A DNA stretch of 64,000 nucleotides from Thecamonas trahens ATCC 50062 (GCF_000142905.1 NW_013657634.1:193925-257924); one strand, 5' to 3'; shown: positions 19,313 through 29,934, numbered from the stretch's first letter. Translations and numbers: made by a program. Notes: generated by a model not told the origin, from the letters alone.

Positions 19313-21349
19313 ATGACGTGGACGGCGGTGTTTATGGTAGCGGTGGCGAGCATGGTCATGGCTGTGCTTGGGTACCACGCACCGCTCCAGCTGAACCAGA
19401 TTCAAGGCGCAGGAATCCACAATGGCTACCACCTTCCGCCTGTCCGGCCTCTTCCGCGGTGGAACATGACGGCGCCGACCTTTGCCGACGCCATGGGCCC
19501 GCTGCGGGCGACCCATGTCGAGCTGGACGTCCATCTGCGGAACGACGGTTCCACGGCTTCAGGCTTTGCCTTTGACGTCTATCACATTGCTGGCTATGAC
19601 GCACGCTCGAGGTGCTCCGACCTCGAGTCGTGCCTGGTGCACTGGCTCGCCGCTCGCGTCGCCTCGGACCTCCCGGAGCCCGACATCAACCACATCCAGT
19701 GGGCCACCGTCATCCTCGAGCCCAAAGGCCCGCTGCCGTGGAAGCTGCCGGCACTGGTCGAGCTGGCACAGTTGCTGGAGCGGGTCTTTGGCCCGCACGT
19801 CCTCGGCCGCTCCGCTCTGCTCGCCGCCGCAAAGCCGGTCGGCAGCGCGGCCCAAGCTCCGGCCACGCTTCACGACATGGCCACGTCGGGCGCGTGGCCG
19901 CAGCTGCATGCGCTCGCCGGCAAGACGCTGGTACTCCTCATGGACCCCGGATCTACCATGTACATGGCATACGGTGACGCTGTGCCGGATGCGCTCGTCC
20001 GCCTCGTCGACGTGGCCGGCAAGGACGAGCCCGACGCAGCATTTATCAAAGTTGACGACCCGGTGAGTCCGGGTATTGCCGACCTTGTCAAGGCCGGCTA
20101 CATGGTGCGCACCCGCGCCGACGCCGAGTACGTGCCGTGGCTGCAGACTGACGACCAGATCCTACAGGCCTACGTAGAAGTCATCGACACGAACGCGTCC
20201 GGGCGGGTGTCGACAAGCGAGATCCGTGCCTTCCTCGCGGCGCTGGACGTGGTCTCGCCGGTCCTGGAGGCCAACCTCGATGCAGCTGCCGCCGGGTGCG
20301 GCGACATCGGGACCGGGCTCGACGCCGCAGGCCTCGGCTGCGTTCGCGACGCCCTGGTTGCCGTCGACCCATCGGCAGCGTCGCTCATTCCAACGCCTGC
20401 CATGCTCACGCCCCCACTGGAGGCCATGGAGGCTCGCCAGCAGCAGGCCATCATCTCGGGTGCGCACTTTGTCTCGACCGACTATCTGTTCTCACGGTAT
20501 GTGTCGCCGGCGCCGGCGTATGCGACTAAGCCTGATCCGTACGTTGTCTCGTTTGCAGCCGGGCCGAGCGGCGGCTACTTGTGCAACCCAGTGACGGCGC
20601 AGTTTGAAGCGCCGCTCTCGTGCTCGTCGAGCCACGCCAACAAGGCCGCCGCGGGCACTTGCCCGCCCAACTGTGCCACCTGCGCCAACACCGATACTTG
20701 CTCGGTGTGCAAGCCGGGCTACACTGCCACCGGCAAGTACCAGGACCCGTCCGCCAACACAGTTGCCTGCGCCGACTCGAGCCAGACAACCAGCGCAGCG
20801 GCCAGCCCCGCGAGCAAGTCGGGAGCATCGACAACAGCAACCATTGTGCTTGTGGCGGTCGCCGCCGGTGCTGTCTGCATCGTCACTGCATGTGTCGGCT
20901 ACCGACTCACGCCCAAGCACAAGTATGCCGCCCCAAGTGAGCTCCGAGAGCGCGAGCTCGAGGCACCGCTCGTCGCCAACCGCCCGGCGCCGGTCCTGCC
21001 GTCTGACTACTCGACGCCGTCGTTCTCGTCATTCACTGACGAGCCGATCGGCCTGCCCGGCGGTGCTTCCGGCTCGGATTCGGAAATCTCAGACCTCCCG
21101 CCAGCTCATTGCTCGTCAGGCTCGGACCTTCCGGAGCCGCGCTCAGCCAGCCACGACAGTGCGGACATGGAGCTGGAGGACAAGCCCGCTCACGGTTGGG
21201 CGTCGGACTCGGACCGGGACTCGCCCACGTTTTCATCAACCGGCTCGGTCGACATGACTGCCGTCCAGCTCGCCACCGCTGCGCCCGATCAAGCCACCGC
21301 GCCTGCCACCCTCGATCCCATCCCGCCGCTCTCAGAGCCGCCCAAGTAG
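19313..21349 (+). CDS. Secretory/membrane-anchored Ca2+-dependent phosphoinositide phospholipase C with EF-hand insert
   Basis: The start at 19313 gives a signal peptide (MTWTAVFMVAVASMVMAVLG). The catalytic part matches the PLC-C1 family of Ca2+-dependent PI-PLCs: LNQIQGAGIHNGYHLPP (family NQIQxxGTHNSY), ATHVELDVH, AGKTLVLLMD, AFIKVDDP, GYMVRTRAD and ISGAHFVSTDY. About 130 residues separate the last two, where relatives have about 20. This insert contains a canonical EF-hand loop (DTNASGRVSTSE). After the enzyme come a Cys-rich stalk (CPPNCATCANTDTCSVCKPGY, furin/EGF-like), a transmembrane helix (IVLVAVAAGAVCIVTACVGY) and a 150-residue acidic Ser/Pro cytosolic tail. It is probably a type I surface or lysosomal enzyme. 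In the first family motif the usual Ser/Thr are replaced (GIHNGY for GTHNSY). Confidence 0.82.
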   Translation: MTWTAVFMVAVASMVMAVLGYHAPLQLNQIQGAGIHNGYHLPPVRPLPRWNMTAPTFADAMGPLRATHVELDVHLRNDGSTASGFAFDVYHIAGYDARSRCSDLESCLVHWLAARVASDLPEPDINHIQWATVILEPKGPLPWKLPALVELAQLLERVFGPHVLGRSALLAAAKPVGSAAQAPATLHDMATSGAWPQLHALAGKTLVLLMDPGSTMYMAYGDAVPDALVRLVDVAGKDEPDAAFIKVDDPVSPGIADLVKAGYMVRTRADAEYVPWLQTDDQILQAYVEVIDTNASGRVSTSEIRAFLAALDVVSPVLEANLDAAAAGCGDIGTGLDAAGLGCVRDALVAVDPSAASLIPTPAMLTPPLEAMEARQQQAIISGAHFVSTDYLFSRYVSPAPAYATKPDPYVVSFAAGPSGGYLCNPVTAQFEAPLSCSSSHANKAAAGTCPPNCATCANTDTCSVCKPGYTATGKYQDPSANTVACADSSQTTSAAASPASKSGASTTATIVLVAVAAGAVCIVTACVGYRLTPKHKYAAPSELRERELEAPLVANRPAPVLPSDYSTPSFSSFTDEPIGLPGGASGSDSEISDLPPAHCSSGSDLPEPRSASHDSADMELEDKPAHGWASDSDRDSPTFSSTGSVDMTAVQLATAAPDQATAPATLDPIPPLSEPPK

Positions 21350-21501
21350 CAGGGCGGGCAAGAGTGACAAAAGTAAGCGTGGCTGCGACGAGCTGGCGTC
21401 CGCGTGGAAGCTGACTCGCCGGACCCGAGCCTCGACCCATTTTCAGCGGCCATTTGGCCAAACCCAAACGGGTCGACCACCCCTCTCCCCTTCCCCCCAC
21501 C

Positions 21502-23100
21502 ATGCTCGACGAGTACATCGAGACACTGCGGCAGTGCAAGTACCTGCCCGAGAATGACCTCAAGAAACTGTGCCAGATTGTACGTCCTCAATACGAGCAG
21601 CTATCTGCTGCCGTCTCCCGTCGCCAAGGTGTTCCCAATGCCCAAACTAGGCCAACCAGCGCCGGTCTCGCTCCCCCCCCCCCCGTCCTCCTCCCCGCCA
21701 CACACATGGCCCGTGACGAGGGAGGAAATGCCCCTTTGGATGCAAAGGACATACATGCGTAGTCAGAGACCTATGGCGGATGGCGGTGTGGTGGTTTCCT
21801 CCGCGTAACCCTCCCAGTCAAGCCCCATACCCCCCTCCCCTCCCCGCCCCTCTGGTGGTGTTCCTGGCCGGCGATGGCGTGGGCGAGCCGCGCGGGCGCG
21901 GGCCGGCGCGATCGATGGCGGCGAGTGGAGACCAGAGTGTGGTGGGCACGGGGCGCAGCAGGGCCCGGGCTTGGTGCAGAGGCAATGGAGTGGGAAGAGG
22001 GGGGGATGAGGGGGTAATGGAGCCCGAGGTGGGGTTTGTGTCCCTGGGAGGCAAGAAGAACGGGGGCGGGGAGGGGGGGGGGGGGGGGGGCCGGCAGCTG
22101 GCATGGAACACCGGTTTTTGCCATTGGGCTGCTGATCGGCACGGCCTTTTCCTGGTGCGGCTGGGGGGGGGGGAGGGGGAGAACCAAGGACTTGGAGGAA
22201 CGGCAGGAGGGGACTCACAGGCGAGGGATGTGGACGGGGTCTGTGTGAAACGGTGATGAACGAGGGCAGGTGAAGGAGCAGCTGCTTGAAGAGTCGAACG
22301 TGCAGCCTGTGCATGCGCCTGTGACGATCTGCGGCGACATCCACGGGCAGTTCTACGACCTGCTGGAGCTGTTTGAGACGGGCGGGCCGATTCCGGAGAC
22401 GTCGTACATCTTTATGGGTGACTACGTCGACCGCGGGTACTACTCGCTTGAGTCGTTCTCGCTTCTTCTTGCGTACAAGGCGCGGTACCCGAACAAGATC
22501 ACGCTGCTCCGCGGAAACCACGAGTCGCGGCAGATCACGCAGGTCTACGGGTTCTACGATGAGTGCGTGTCCAAGTACGGGTCGTCGAACGCGTGGCGGT
22601 TCTGCACGGAGATCTTCGACTACCTCACGCTTGCCGCCGTGGTGGACGGCAAGATCCTGTGTGTGCATGGCGGGCTCTCGCCGGACGTGCGGACGCTCGA
22701 CCAGATCCGCACCATCCACCGGATGCAGGAGATCCCGCACGAGGGCGCGTTCTGCGACCTGCTGTGGTCAGACCCGGAGCACATCGAGACGTGGGCCATC
22801 TCGCCGCGTGGCGCAGGCTGGCTCTTTGGCTCCAAGGTCACCCGTGAGTTCAACCAGATCAACGGGCTCAACCTCATTGCGCGGGCGCACCAGCTTGTGC
22901 AGGAGGGCTACAAGTTTATGTTTGAGGAGAACTCACTGGTCACCGTCTGGTCGGCACCCAACTACTGCTACCGCTGCGGCAACGTGGCGTCGATCATGCA
23001 GGTCGACGACTCGCTCAACACCACGTTCAAGGTCTTTAACGCCGTTCCGGACTCGCAGCGCGTTGTCCCCACACGGACCGCCACGCCGTACTTTATGTGA
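21502..23100 (+). CDS. PPP6C: Serine/threonine protein phosphatase 6 catalytic subunit (two exons)
   Basis: Exon 1 (21502-21579) and exon 2 (22270-23100) join in phase 0 to 302 residues, close to the 305 of human PP6. PPP-family metal and phosphate motifs are intact: [21 protein letters not shown] and HGGLSPD. PP6/Sit4-specific stretches are [26 protein letters not shown] and [11 protein letters not shown]; the tail ends TPYFM (PP2A and PP4 end differently). The C-terminal end is the form that is carboxymethylated in PP2A-like enzymes. Role: dephosphorylation in cell-cycle entry, ER-Golgi traffic and Aurora control, with SAPS-type regulatory subunits. Confidence 0.93.
21580..22269 (+). other. 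PPP6C intron 1 with long G tracts
   Basis: A 690-base intron with donor GTACGT and acceptor GGCAG, the longest in the window. It contains C9 and G18-class homopolymers (for example about 22074-22091) and other purine-rich stretches. No credible gene lies in it on either strand. Confidence 0.85.
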
Positions 23101-23181
23101 TCTTGACGTTTCTCTGCAAAGCCGCCAGATGGAGCGAGTGAACGAAGCTGTTTGACCAGGCTGCGCTGACCTCACACTTGT

Positions 23182-23229
23182 CACACACACTCCCCCCCCC
23201 ACACACACTCACACGCACGCACACACACG

Positions 23230-23261
<32 letters not shown>

Positions 23262-23273
23262 CACACACATATT
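23182..23273. repeat. (AC)n microsatellite
   Basis: A CA/CACG-rich tract ends about 16 bases before the glycosyltransferase start codon. Confidence 0.9.
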
Positions 23274-23289
23274 GTAGCTAAAGATACGT

Positions 23290-25353
23290 ATGCGTAGGGC
23301 GGCAGTGTTGGTGCTGGTGCTGGGAGCAGTTGTGCTGGTGGCCACAGCTGCCAAGATCGAGACGGTGGCCGAGACGGTGGCCGAGACGGTGGCCGAGAGG
23401 GTGGCCGAGACGGTGGCCGAGGGCAGCGGGGGAAAGGGCGACGAGAGCAAGGCACTGGAGGAGGCGGCCGAGGCGTTGCGAGAAGCGGCCGCGGCGCAAC
23501 CGGCGTGTGTCAACATCTCGACGTGTGATGTCGATCTGGCTCTCCGGCTGCATCTGCAGCAACAGCCGAAGAACTGCCGGAGCCGCAGGCTGCTGATTGT
23601 CAATCTGCCGGTCGACGATGGACTTGGCTCTGTGGTCATGACGGTGGTAGGCGCGCTGGCTGAGGGCCTCTACTCGGGGCGGACGGTGGTGCTCGCGCCG
23701 CACGATCTCGGGTACACGGGTGCGGTAAGCGGTCGCGCCAATGCGACCGGTGAGTGGGCATCGATCTTCAAGCGCATCTCGTCGTGCACCGTCCACGACG
23801 TCAGCGCACCCGAGTGGGTGGCACTCTCGCGGCATCCGGGCCTCGACCACGCACGGGTCAAGTTTGCCGAGGTCCGTCGTGGCCTCCTCGCCTTTGCGCC
23901 CCTCGACATCTACCGGATTGTGGACCACGCGCCGATCTGGTTTGCCTCGCGGCTGCTCGACTATGTCTTCAAGTTTGCGCCCGGGCTCAAGGCCGAGATG
24001 GAGCAGTTTGCACGGGTGCTCGAAGCCCATCTCCCGGCCGGTCCGTCGTCGTGTGTCTCGGTCCATGTCCGCCGCGGCGAGCTGGCGTCTGCACCTGGTC
24101 GTTTTGCCGACTTCCGATCCGTCTACGACAACGAGGCTTATCTCGCGGCGGTGGCTCGCGCAGTCGGGCCGGCCACCTCTGCCGTGGTGTGGGCGTCGGA
24201 CACGGGCGCGTCGCTGCCAGCGACAGTGGCTGCGGTGGCCGAGGGTGATGCGCGTGTGCCGCGGCGGCCGGGTGAGCCGGGCCACTTTCGGTTTGCGCAT
24301 CTCTCGTCGGACGCCGGCCTGCACACGCTCCTCAAGACCAGCGAGAACGAGACGCTGGAGGCACAGCGAGCAGCAGTGGCGGGCGATGTGGGCGCTGGCG
24401 AGTTTGCTGTCCGCGTGACGACCGAGACGCTGAAGGACATGCTGACGCTCGGGGCGTGCTCGACCCAGGTCGGGACAGTCCAGTCGGCGATGAGCGTGGT
24501 GGCGCAGCTGCTGGCGTACAACCGTACCGGCACGCCGCCGACGGTCCACTATCTGGACGCCGAGGCCGTGGCCAACGGTGAGGTTGTCCACGGCGGGCTC
24601 CGGTCTGGGATCATGATCGACCCTGCGTCGCAGGCGGGGCGAGTTCCGCCGCCGCGGGACGGGGTGGCCACACGGTGGCGGACCATCTCGATGCGGTTCG
24701 GCAACGGGCTGGTGCAGCCGCGGCTGGAGGCTGACGTCGCGTCGCTGGTGACGTACGATGGCGCTTCCGGACTCCCTCGCGTCAATCTGACCGCGGTCGA
24801 CGCTGCGGTAGCGCGCGACGACCTCAACGGAACGCAACGGTACCGCGAGCTGAAGGAGCTCCCGGCCATGGGTGGTATGTTCTACGACATCTCGCCGCTC
24901 TGTCCGTGGGACGAGCTCCTTGCCGCCACCGACTCGCAGGTGATAGAGGTTGTAGCGAGCATCGAGGCCATGGCTGACTACTGGTCGGATGTGACGGTGC
25001 TGGCGTGCGTGGAGCACATGGCGTCGGTGCTGGTCACCACCGATGCGCCTAGGCGCGGCTCGGACCTCTTCCCGCTCTTCCGCAAGCTCGTCCAGCTCTC
25101 GGGCCTCGTCCGCAGCGAGCCGGTCTCTCTCTGGCCTTGGTTTGCCAAGGCGGTCGCCGACAGCTGGGATACTGTCAGTGACGAGCTCCCGCTCCTTGCC
25201 AAGGTCTTCCACGCCATCAACGACCTCGCGGCGCCAAACGCGCTCGTCCGCGCGCGGCTCGAGCATGCGTATGCCGCCAGTGAACGCGCCAAGGAGAGCG
25301 CTGCCGCCGAGAGCAGTGCTGCTGCGACCGAGGCTGGCCATGACGAGCTGTAA
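23290..25353 (+). CDS. Secreted or type II membrane glycosyltransferase, FUT8/GT23-like
   Basis: A 687-residue protein. The start gives an N-terminal signal/anchor (MRRAAVLVLVLGAVVLVATA) followed by five four-residue VAET-type repeats encoded by a 12-base tandem repeat. The core has features of the fucosyltransferase clan: LLIVNLPVDDGLGSVVM, an arginine motif SVHVRRGEL (VHVRR is the GDP-fucose-binding signature in FUT8), and a C-terminal GTVQSAMSVVAQLL resembling the FUT8 closing segment. Several Asn-X-Thr/Ser sites and paired Cys fit a Golgi-lumen enzyme. The last 200 residues are an extension I do not recognise. The clan is probable; donor and acceptor are inferred only. Confidence 0.55.
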   Translation: MRRAAVLVLVLGAVVLVATAAKIETVAETVAETVAERVAETVAEGSGGKGDESKALEEAAEALREAAAAQPACVNISTCDVDLALRLHLQQQPKNCRSRRLLIVNLPVDDGLGSVVMTVVGALAEGLYSGRTVVLAPHDLGYTGAVSGRANATGEWASIFKRISSCTVHDVSAPEWVALSRHPGLDHARVKFAEVRRGLLAFAPLDIYRIVDHAPIWFASRLLDYVFKFAPGLKAEMEQFARVLEAHLPAGPSSCVSVHVRRGELASAPGRFADFRSVYDNEAYLAAVARAVGPATSAVVWASDTGASLPATVAAVAEGDARVPRRPGEPGHFRFAHLSSDAGLHTLLKTSENETLEAQRAAVAGDVGAGEFAVRVTTETLKDMLTLGACSTQVGTVQSAMSVVAQLLAYNRTGTPPTVHYLDAEAVANGEVVHGGLRSGIMIDPASQAGRVPPPRDGVATRWRTISMRFGNGLVQPRLEADVASLVTYDGASGLPRVNLTAVDAAVARDDLNGTQRYRELKELPAMGGMFYDISPLCPWDELLAATDSQVIEVVASIEAMADYWSDVTVLACVEHMASVLVTTDAPRRGSDLFPLFRKLVQLSGLVRSEPVSLWPWFAKAVADSWDTVSDELPLLAKVFHAINDLAAPNALVRARLEHAYAASERAKESAAAESSAAATEAGHDEL
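23365..23424 (+). repeat. 12-base tandem repeat encoding VAET units
   Basis: About five copies of a 12-mer of the form GTGGCCGAGACG, in frame, directly after the signal/anchor of the glycosyltransferase. Confidence 0.9.
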
Positions 25354-25684
25354 ACACTGCCTCGATACCTGTTAGCCTACATCTATGATCATGGGCTGGC
25401 TGCGGGAGCCAGTGCGTGACTTAGGCCGCATCCACAGGCCTGACCAGCATCGGCATGTGTCACACGCCAAAGGGCGGCGGATCGGGCAGCCCATCCGCCT
25501 CGCCTCAACCACCCCGTCCTCAGCACCGCAGGGGGGGGGGCAAGGACAAGAGCGGGCACACCTCTCTGTACCAGCCAGGCACACACCTCAGCCGTAGCAG
25601 GCAGTAGCAGTAGCAGTCCTTTACGCCTTGACTGTCGCCACAACTCGGTCACACCCACGGTTATCCTCGCCCAGGTCGTCAACC
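25354..25684. other. Intergenic region
   Basis: A 331-base spacer between co-oriented genes. It contains a G10 run near 25531 and a short GTAGCA repeat near 25595-25615. I see no promoter element that I can name. Confidence 0.4.
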
Positions 25685-27968
25685 ATGTCCGAGACGCCGG
25701 TGGCCTCACCGCGGCCGTTTGCTACGGTCGACGACACGTCTGCGGCACGGGCCGAGTACGATTATGAGTTTGTGGGCTATGGATCGGAGCTGGTGGTGGA
25801 TGATCTGGATGCGGCGGTGATGGCGGCGGAGATGGAGCAGGCCTCGATTGCTCGGCAGGCTCAAGCGGCTGCCCGGGCGAGACGAGGAGGAGTAGGCAAG
25901 AGCCGTCCCGGTCTGGGCCCGGAGAGCCCGTCGGTGACCGGCGGGCCAAGTGGGCTGGTCCATTCGGGAGCCGTGCACTCTGGGCCGGTGACGGCGGCGA
26001 CGCGGCTGCTGGGCCCTCGGACGACGACGATGATGCACAAGGAGTACTTTGGATCGTTTGAGCCGATGGTGACTGTGGGCGGGCGCGGCGGGCCCGGGAC
26101 GCCGTACACGACGGCCGGTGACGATGAGGAGGATCCGGGCGCTGAGGCGTGGTCGATCGACGAGCGGCGGATGTCGACGGTGGCGCGGCGGGCGGCGGCG
26201 CCGCACCAGGACTCGACGGCGCATGTGCTGCTGAACCAGATGGAGGCGACAGCGATTGCCGGCAACGACATCACGGGCTCGGTCCTGTACTGCGCTGGGA
26301 TTGTGGGCCAGACAGCGGGCAAGTGGGCGCCGCTGTCGCTGGTCATGATGGCTGTTGTGTTGTACGCTTTCCGGCGGGTGTATGCCGAGGTGGGCGCGGC
26401 GCTGCCGCTCAACGGCGGGACGTACACCCTCTTGCTCAACACCAGCTCCAAGTCGTGGGCGGCGATTGGGGCGTGCCTCACGTTTCTCTCGTACATTGCG
26501 ACGGCTGTGGTCTCGGCATCGAGCGCGATGACGTACCTGCACGCCATTGCGCCGCAGGTCGAGGTGTGGTACGCCACGGTTGCGCTGCTGCTGCTTGTGG
26601 CGATGCTAGTGGCGTTTGGCATCTCCGACTCTGCGCGCGTGGCGATGCTCATCTTTGGGGTGCACATGCTCTCGCTGATGGCGCTGATGGTGGCGTCGTC
26701 TGTGTACGCGGGCCAGCACGGACATGTGCTGCGGGACAACTGGGCGGCGGACGATGCGGCCAACCCGGCGGGCAAGTCTGGGGCGGGTGCGCTGAAGAGG
26801 ATCTTCTATGGCTTTTGCGTCTCTGCGCTCGGCATCTCGGGATTTGAGACGTCTGCCAACTTTATCGAGCAGCAGAAGCCTGGGTCTTTCCCAAGACGCT
26901 CCGCAATATGTGGGTTGCGGTCTCGATTCTCAACCCGTGCCTCTCGTTCCTGGCGTGGGCCATTCTGCCGTACGAGGACATTTCCAACACGGATGCGGCG
27001 AATCAGCTGCTTGTCAACATGGCGCGGGTGGCCGGCGGCGAGGTGCTGCGGTGGGTCATTGCGGTGGACGCGGTGGCTGTGCTCTCGGGCTCGGTCCTCA
27101 CGTCGTACGTGGGCGTGATGGGCCTGCTAAAGCGGATGGCTCTCGACCGGTGCCTCCCGGGCTTTCTCATTGTGGAGAACAAGTGGCGGCACACGCCGCA
27201 TGTCATCATCTTTGGCTTCTTCTTCCTCTGCTCCTCGCTGTACTTTGTGGTTGACTTTGATGTGCGGGTGCTTGCGGGCGTGTACACGGTGGCATTCCTC
27301 TCTGTCATGGCGCTCTTTGCCATCGGCAACATGCTCCTCAAGTACAAGCGCGGGCGGCTTCCGACGTCGGAGCGGGCGTGTGGCCGCGGACCCTGTTCTC
27401 GCTGGTGGCTGTCTTGACGGCGCTGGTCGGCAACGTCATCCTGGACATATCGATTGTCCCGTGGTTTGTGCTCTACTTTGGCGCCACGCTTGCGGTGGTG
27501 CTGGTCATGTTTGGGCGGGTCCGGGTCCTCAAGTTTGTGCTCTACCTCGTCCGGCAGACGCTGGGCAAGGAGTCGCGGGTGGCGGTGGCGCTCAAGTCGC
27601 TCATCACGCAGATCAAGTCGCGGCCGATTGTGTTCTTCACCGCCGATGGCAAGCTGGCGACGCTCAACAAGGCCGTCCTCTACATCCGCAACAATGAGCT
27701 CTCCAACCGGATCGACATCTGCCACGTCTACGCCGACCGTGCGGAGGTGCCGGCCGAGCTCGCTGAGCACGTCCAGCTTCTTGATCGGATGTACCCCAAG
27801 GCCGTCATCAACCTCACCCTTGTCCGCGGCGTGTTCAACCCGGCAACTATCGACAAGATCTCCCGGCTCTTGTCGGTGCCCAAGAACATGATGTTCATCT
27901 CGTGCCCCGGCGGCCGGTTCCCGCACAATGTGGGCGAGCTTGGCGGGGTCCGAGTCATCACCCACTGA
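25685..27968 (+). CDS. APC-superfamily amino acid transporter, frame broken twice
   Basis: About 200 disordered N-terminal residues precede a 12-segment APC transporter. The first helix region is typical (NDITGSVLYCAGIVGQTAG, with the GS motif of the unwound helix), followed by ALPLNGGTYTLLLN and ISGFETSANFIEQQKPG. The reading frame then breaks. At 26882-26884 (GGG) one extra G restores PG-VFPKTLRN in the next frame, which runs to about 27375. A second one-base loss near 27370-27390 leads to AGVWPRTLFSLVAV and the stop at 27968. No intron is possible, since the frames abut. The C-terminal 130 residues are soluble and resemble a small alpha/beta domain (RPIVFFTADGKLATLNKA, HVYADRAEVP). The substrate is probably amino acids. 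Breaks look like sequencing errors, but a recent pseudogene is not excluded. Confidence 0.75.
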
Positions 27969-27987
27969 CTAATGCCTTTGAGTGAAG

Positions 27988-28020
27988 ATCGAGAGCGAGA
28001 GCGAGAGCGAGAGCGAGAGG
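27988..28020. repeat. (GAGAGC)n tract
   Basis: A purine-rich hexanucleotide repeat in the short spacer before the carboxypeptidase gene. Confidence 0.85.
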
Positions 28021-28090
28021 GTGGGTGGGTGGGTGGCGGAGGGTGTGGCGGAGGTGGGAAAAGAAGGTGTGTCACTTGACTCTCGACCGG

Positions 28091-28117
28091 CAGCAGCAGC
28101 AGCAGCAGCAGCAGCAG
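28091..28117. repeat. (CAG)9 microsatellite
   Basis: Nine CAG units end 17 bases before the carboxypeptidase start codon, presumably in its 5' UTR. Confidence 0.95.
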
Positions 28118-28134
28118 CGCACGGGAAAGGGAAC

Positions 28135-29723
28135 ATGGCTAAGATGGGGAGTGTCGTCACTGTTGTGGTTGCTGCGTTGGTGGCGCTTGTGCTGTGTGCG
28201 AAGAGTGGGGCCGGGCAGGTGTACCATGACTATGGTAGGTTGGGGGGGGGAAGGGGGAAGGGGGGAGGGGGCGGGAGGGGAGGGGGCGGGAGGCGGTGCT
28301 TGGTTGGTCGCTTTGCCCGGTGATGGTGGGGCTATGGGTATGACTCACACTGCTTTCCGTACCACCTTGTGGCGTCCTGGTCCGGTTGGTTGGTTGGTTG
28401 GTTGGTTGGTTGGTGGGTTGGGTTGGTCGCGTTCCTGGTCACGCAGCTGCGCTCAACACGCTGTTTGAAGATCTGGTGACGAACCAGTGTCCGCTCATTG
28501 CGCGCCGGTTTACGGTGGGGAGCTCCGAGTCGGGACGAATGATCTACGGGATCCGGCTGACGCACCAGGTGGCGCTGTCAGAGAACGACTCGCCCAAGCC
28601 GGCTGTCCGGCTCACGGCCAACATCCACGGCGACGAGACGGTCGGTCGTGAGATGCTGATTGCGTTTGCAGAACGGCTCTGCCGCGACTACGGCACGCCG
28701 AATGCGGACGACGTGACGTGGCTGCTGGACAACACGGTGATATACATCATTCCGTCGCTCAACCCGGACGGGTTCGCGCTGGGCATGCGCGAGAACTCGC
28801 GCGGGGTCGACCTCAACCGCGACTACCCGACGCGGTTCGAGGCGAACCAGGATGACACTGCGGGGCGGCAGGCCGAGACGGCGGCGATGATGGACTGGAC
28901 GCGGGCCCGGTCGTTTGCGCTGTCGGGCACGATGCACGGTGGAGCGCTGGTGGCGTCGTACCCCTGGGATTCGTCGGTGACCGGCGATGACAGTTACGCT
29001 GCCACGGAGGACGACGCCATGTACCGGCGGCTGGCGCGGATCTACGCCGACGCCAACCCGAGCATGGCAGCGTCGCCGATCTTCCCCAACGGCATCACCA
29101 ACGGCGCTGACTGGTACTCGATTGTCGGCACGCTGCAGGACTACATGGTGCTTCGTGGCACACCGTCGATCACCTTTGAGCTCTCGGACAACAAGTCGCC
29201 GCCCGAGTCGGCGCTCGCCGGCTTTTGGAATGACAACAGGTTGGCGCTCATGCAGTACGCGTACCAGGTCCATGTTTCGGCGAGTGGGCGTGTCGTTGAC
29301 TCGAGCGGGCAGCCCATTCCCGGCGCGGCATGCGGCATCGACTCGATCGAGTACGGGTACAAGGCGCCGACCAACCCGCACTCGGGCCGGTTCTGGCGGC
29401 TCGTCCCGGAGCCGGGCACGTACTCGGTTACCTGCGCCGCCGAGGGCTACACCGCAGTCACCAAGACCGTGATTGTGCACGAGGCCACGATTGCTGATCC
29501 GCCGACGCCCACTGAGCAGGCGCATGCCTTTGCGCAGTTTGTCCTCCCCACGGCCGCCGACGCGCCGGCTGAGACGACTGCCGGCAAGATTGCCACCGAC
29601 TCGACGGCCGGCATCAACATCTGGATGACCCTCTTCCTCTTTGTCCAGATTTCCCTCATCATTTGCGCCGTCGTCATCTATCTTAACTACCGCCACAAAG
29701 CCCGGCATGCCGGGCGCTTTTAG
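28135..29723 (+). CDS. M14 metallocarboxypeptidase, CPD/CPE-like, membrane-anchored (two exons)
   Basis: Exons 28135-28234 and 28447-29723 join in phase 1 to 458 residues. Exon 1 encodes a signal peptide. The peptidase domain has the zinc ligands HGDE (H-x-x-E) and His in GTMHGGALVASYPWD, the substrate Arg in NSRGVDLNRDYP, SLNPDGF, NGADWY, and the catalytic Glu in TFELSDNK. A transthyretin-like domain (GRVVDSSGQPIPGA...YSVTCAAEGYTAV) follows, as in the N/E subfamily (CPD, CPE, CPM). A C-terminal helix (MTLFLFVQISLIICAVVIYL) and a short basic tail anchor it. It should remove C-terminal basic residues from peptides in secretory compartments or at the cell surface. Confidence 0.92.
28235..28446 (+). 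other. Carboxypeptidase intron 1
   Basis: A 212-base intron with donor GTAGGT and acceptor CACGCAG, phase 1. It contains a G-run block (28244-28290) and a (GGTT)n tract (about 28383-28415). Confidence 0.8.
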
Positions 29724-29934
29724 TCCTCTCCCTAGCTAGCTATGGCGATGACATGTAAATCGATGCGTGTGCCTGTGTCGCTCTCGAACCATCGTTCGCT
29801 CGTTGTTTGTTCGTCCGCTCGTCCGTTCGTCCGTTCGTTCCGCTCATTGGCTCGGCCGACCTTCCCTCCACCCACCCACCCCAGCAAGCACACCCGACAC
29901 TCCACGGCAGCAAGGCGGGAAACCGCAGCAGAGG

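Noticed and set aside
21763..22740. Minus-strand Pro-rich frame across the PPP6C intron and exon 2
   Set aside because: It is antisense to conserved phosphatase sequence and to G-runs; no conserved content.
23278..25341. Minus-strand open frame of 687 codons opposite the glycosyltransferase
   Set aside because: It mirrors the plus-strand gene almost exactly. High third-position GC removes stops from the antisense frame. Its product is Arg/His-rich with no domain, whereas the plus strand has a signal peptide and the VHVRR motif.
25685..27968. APC transporter as a pseudogene
   Set aside because: Both breaks are one-base losses in G-rich stretches, with otherwise intact conserved helices and normal codon use, and the same error type occurs in essential genes here.
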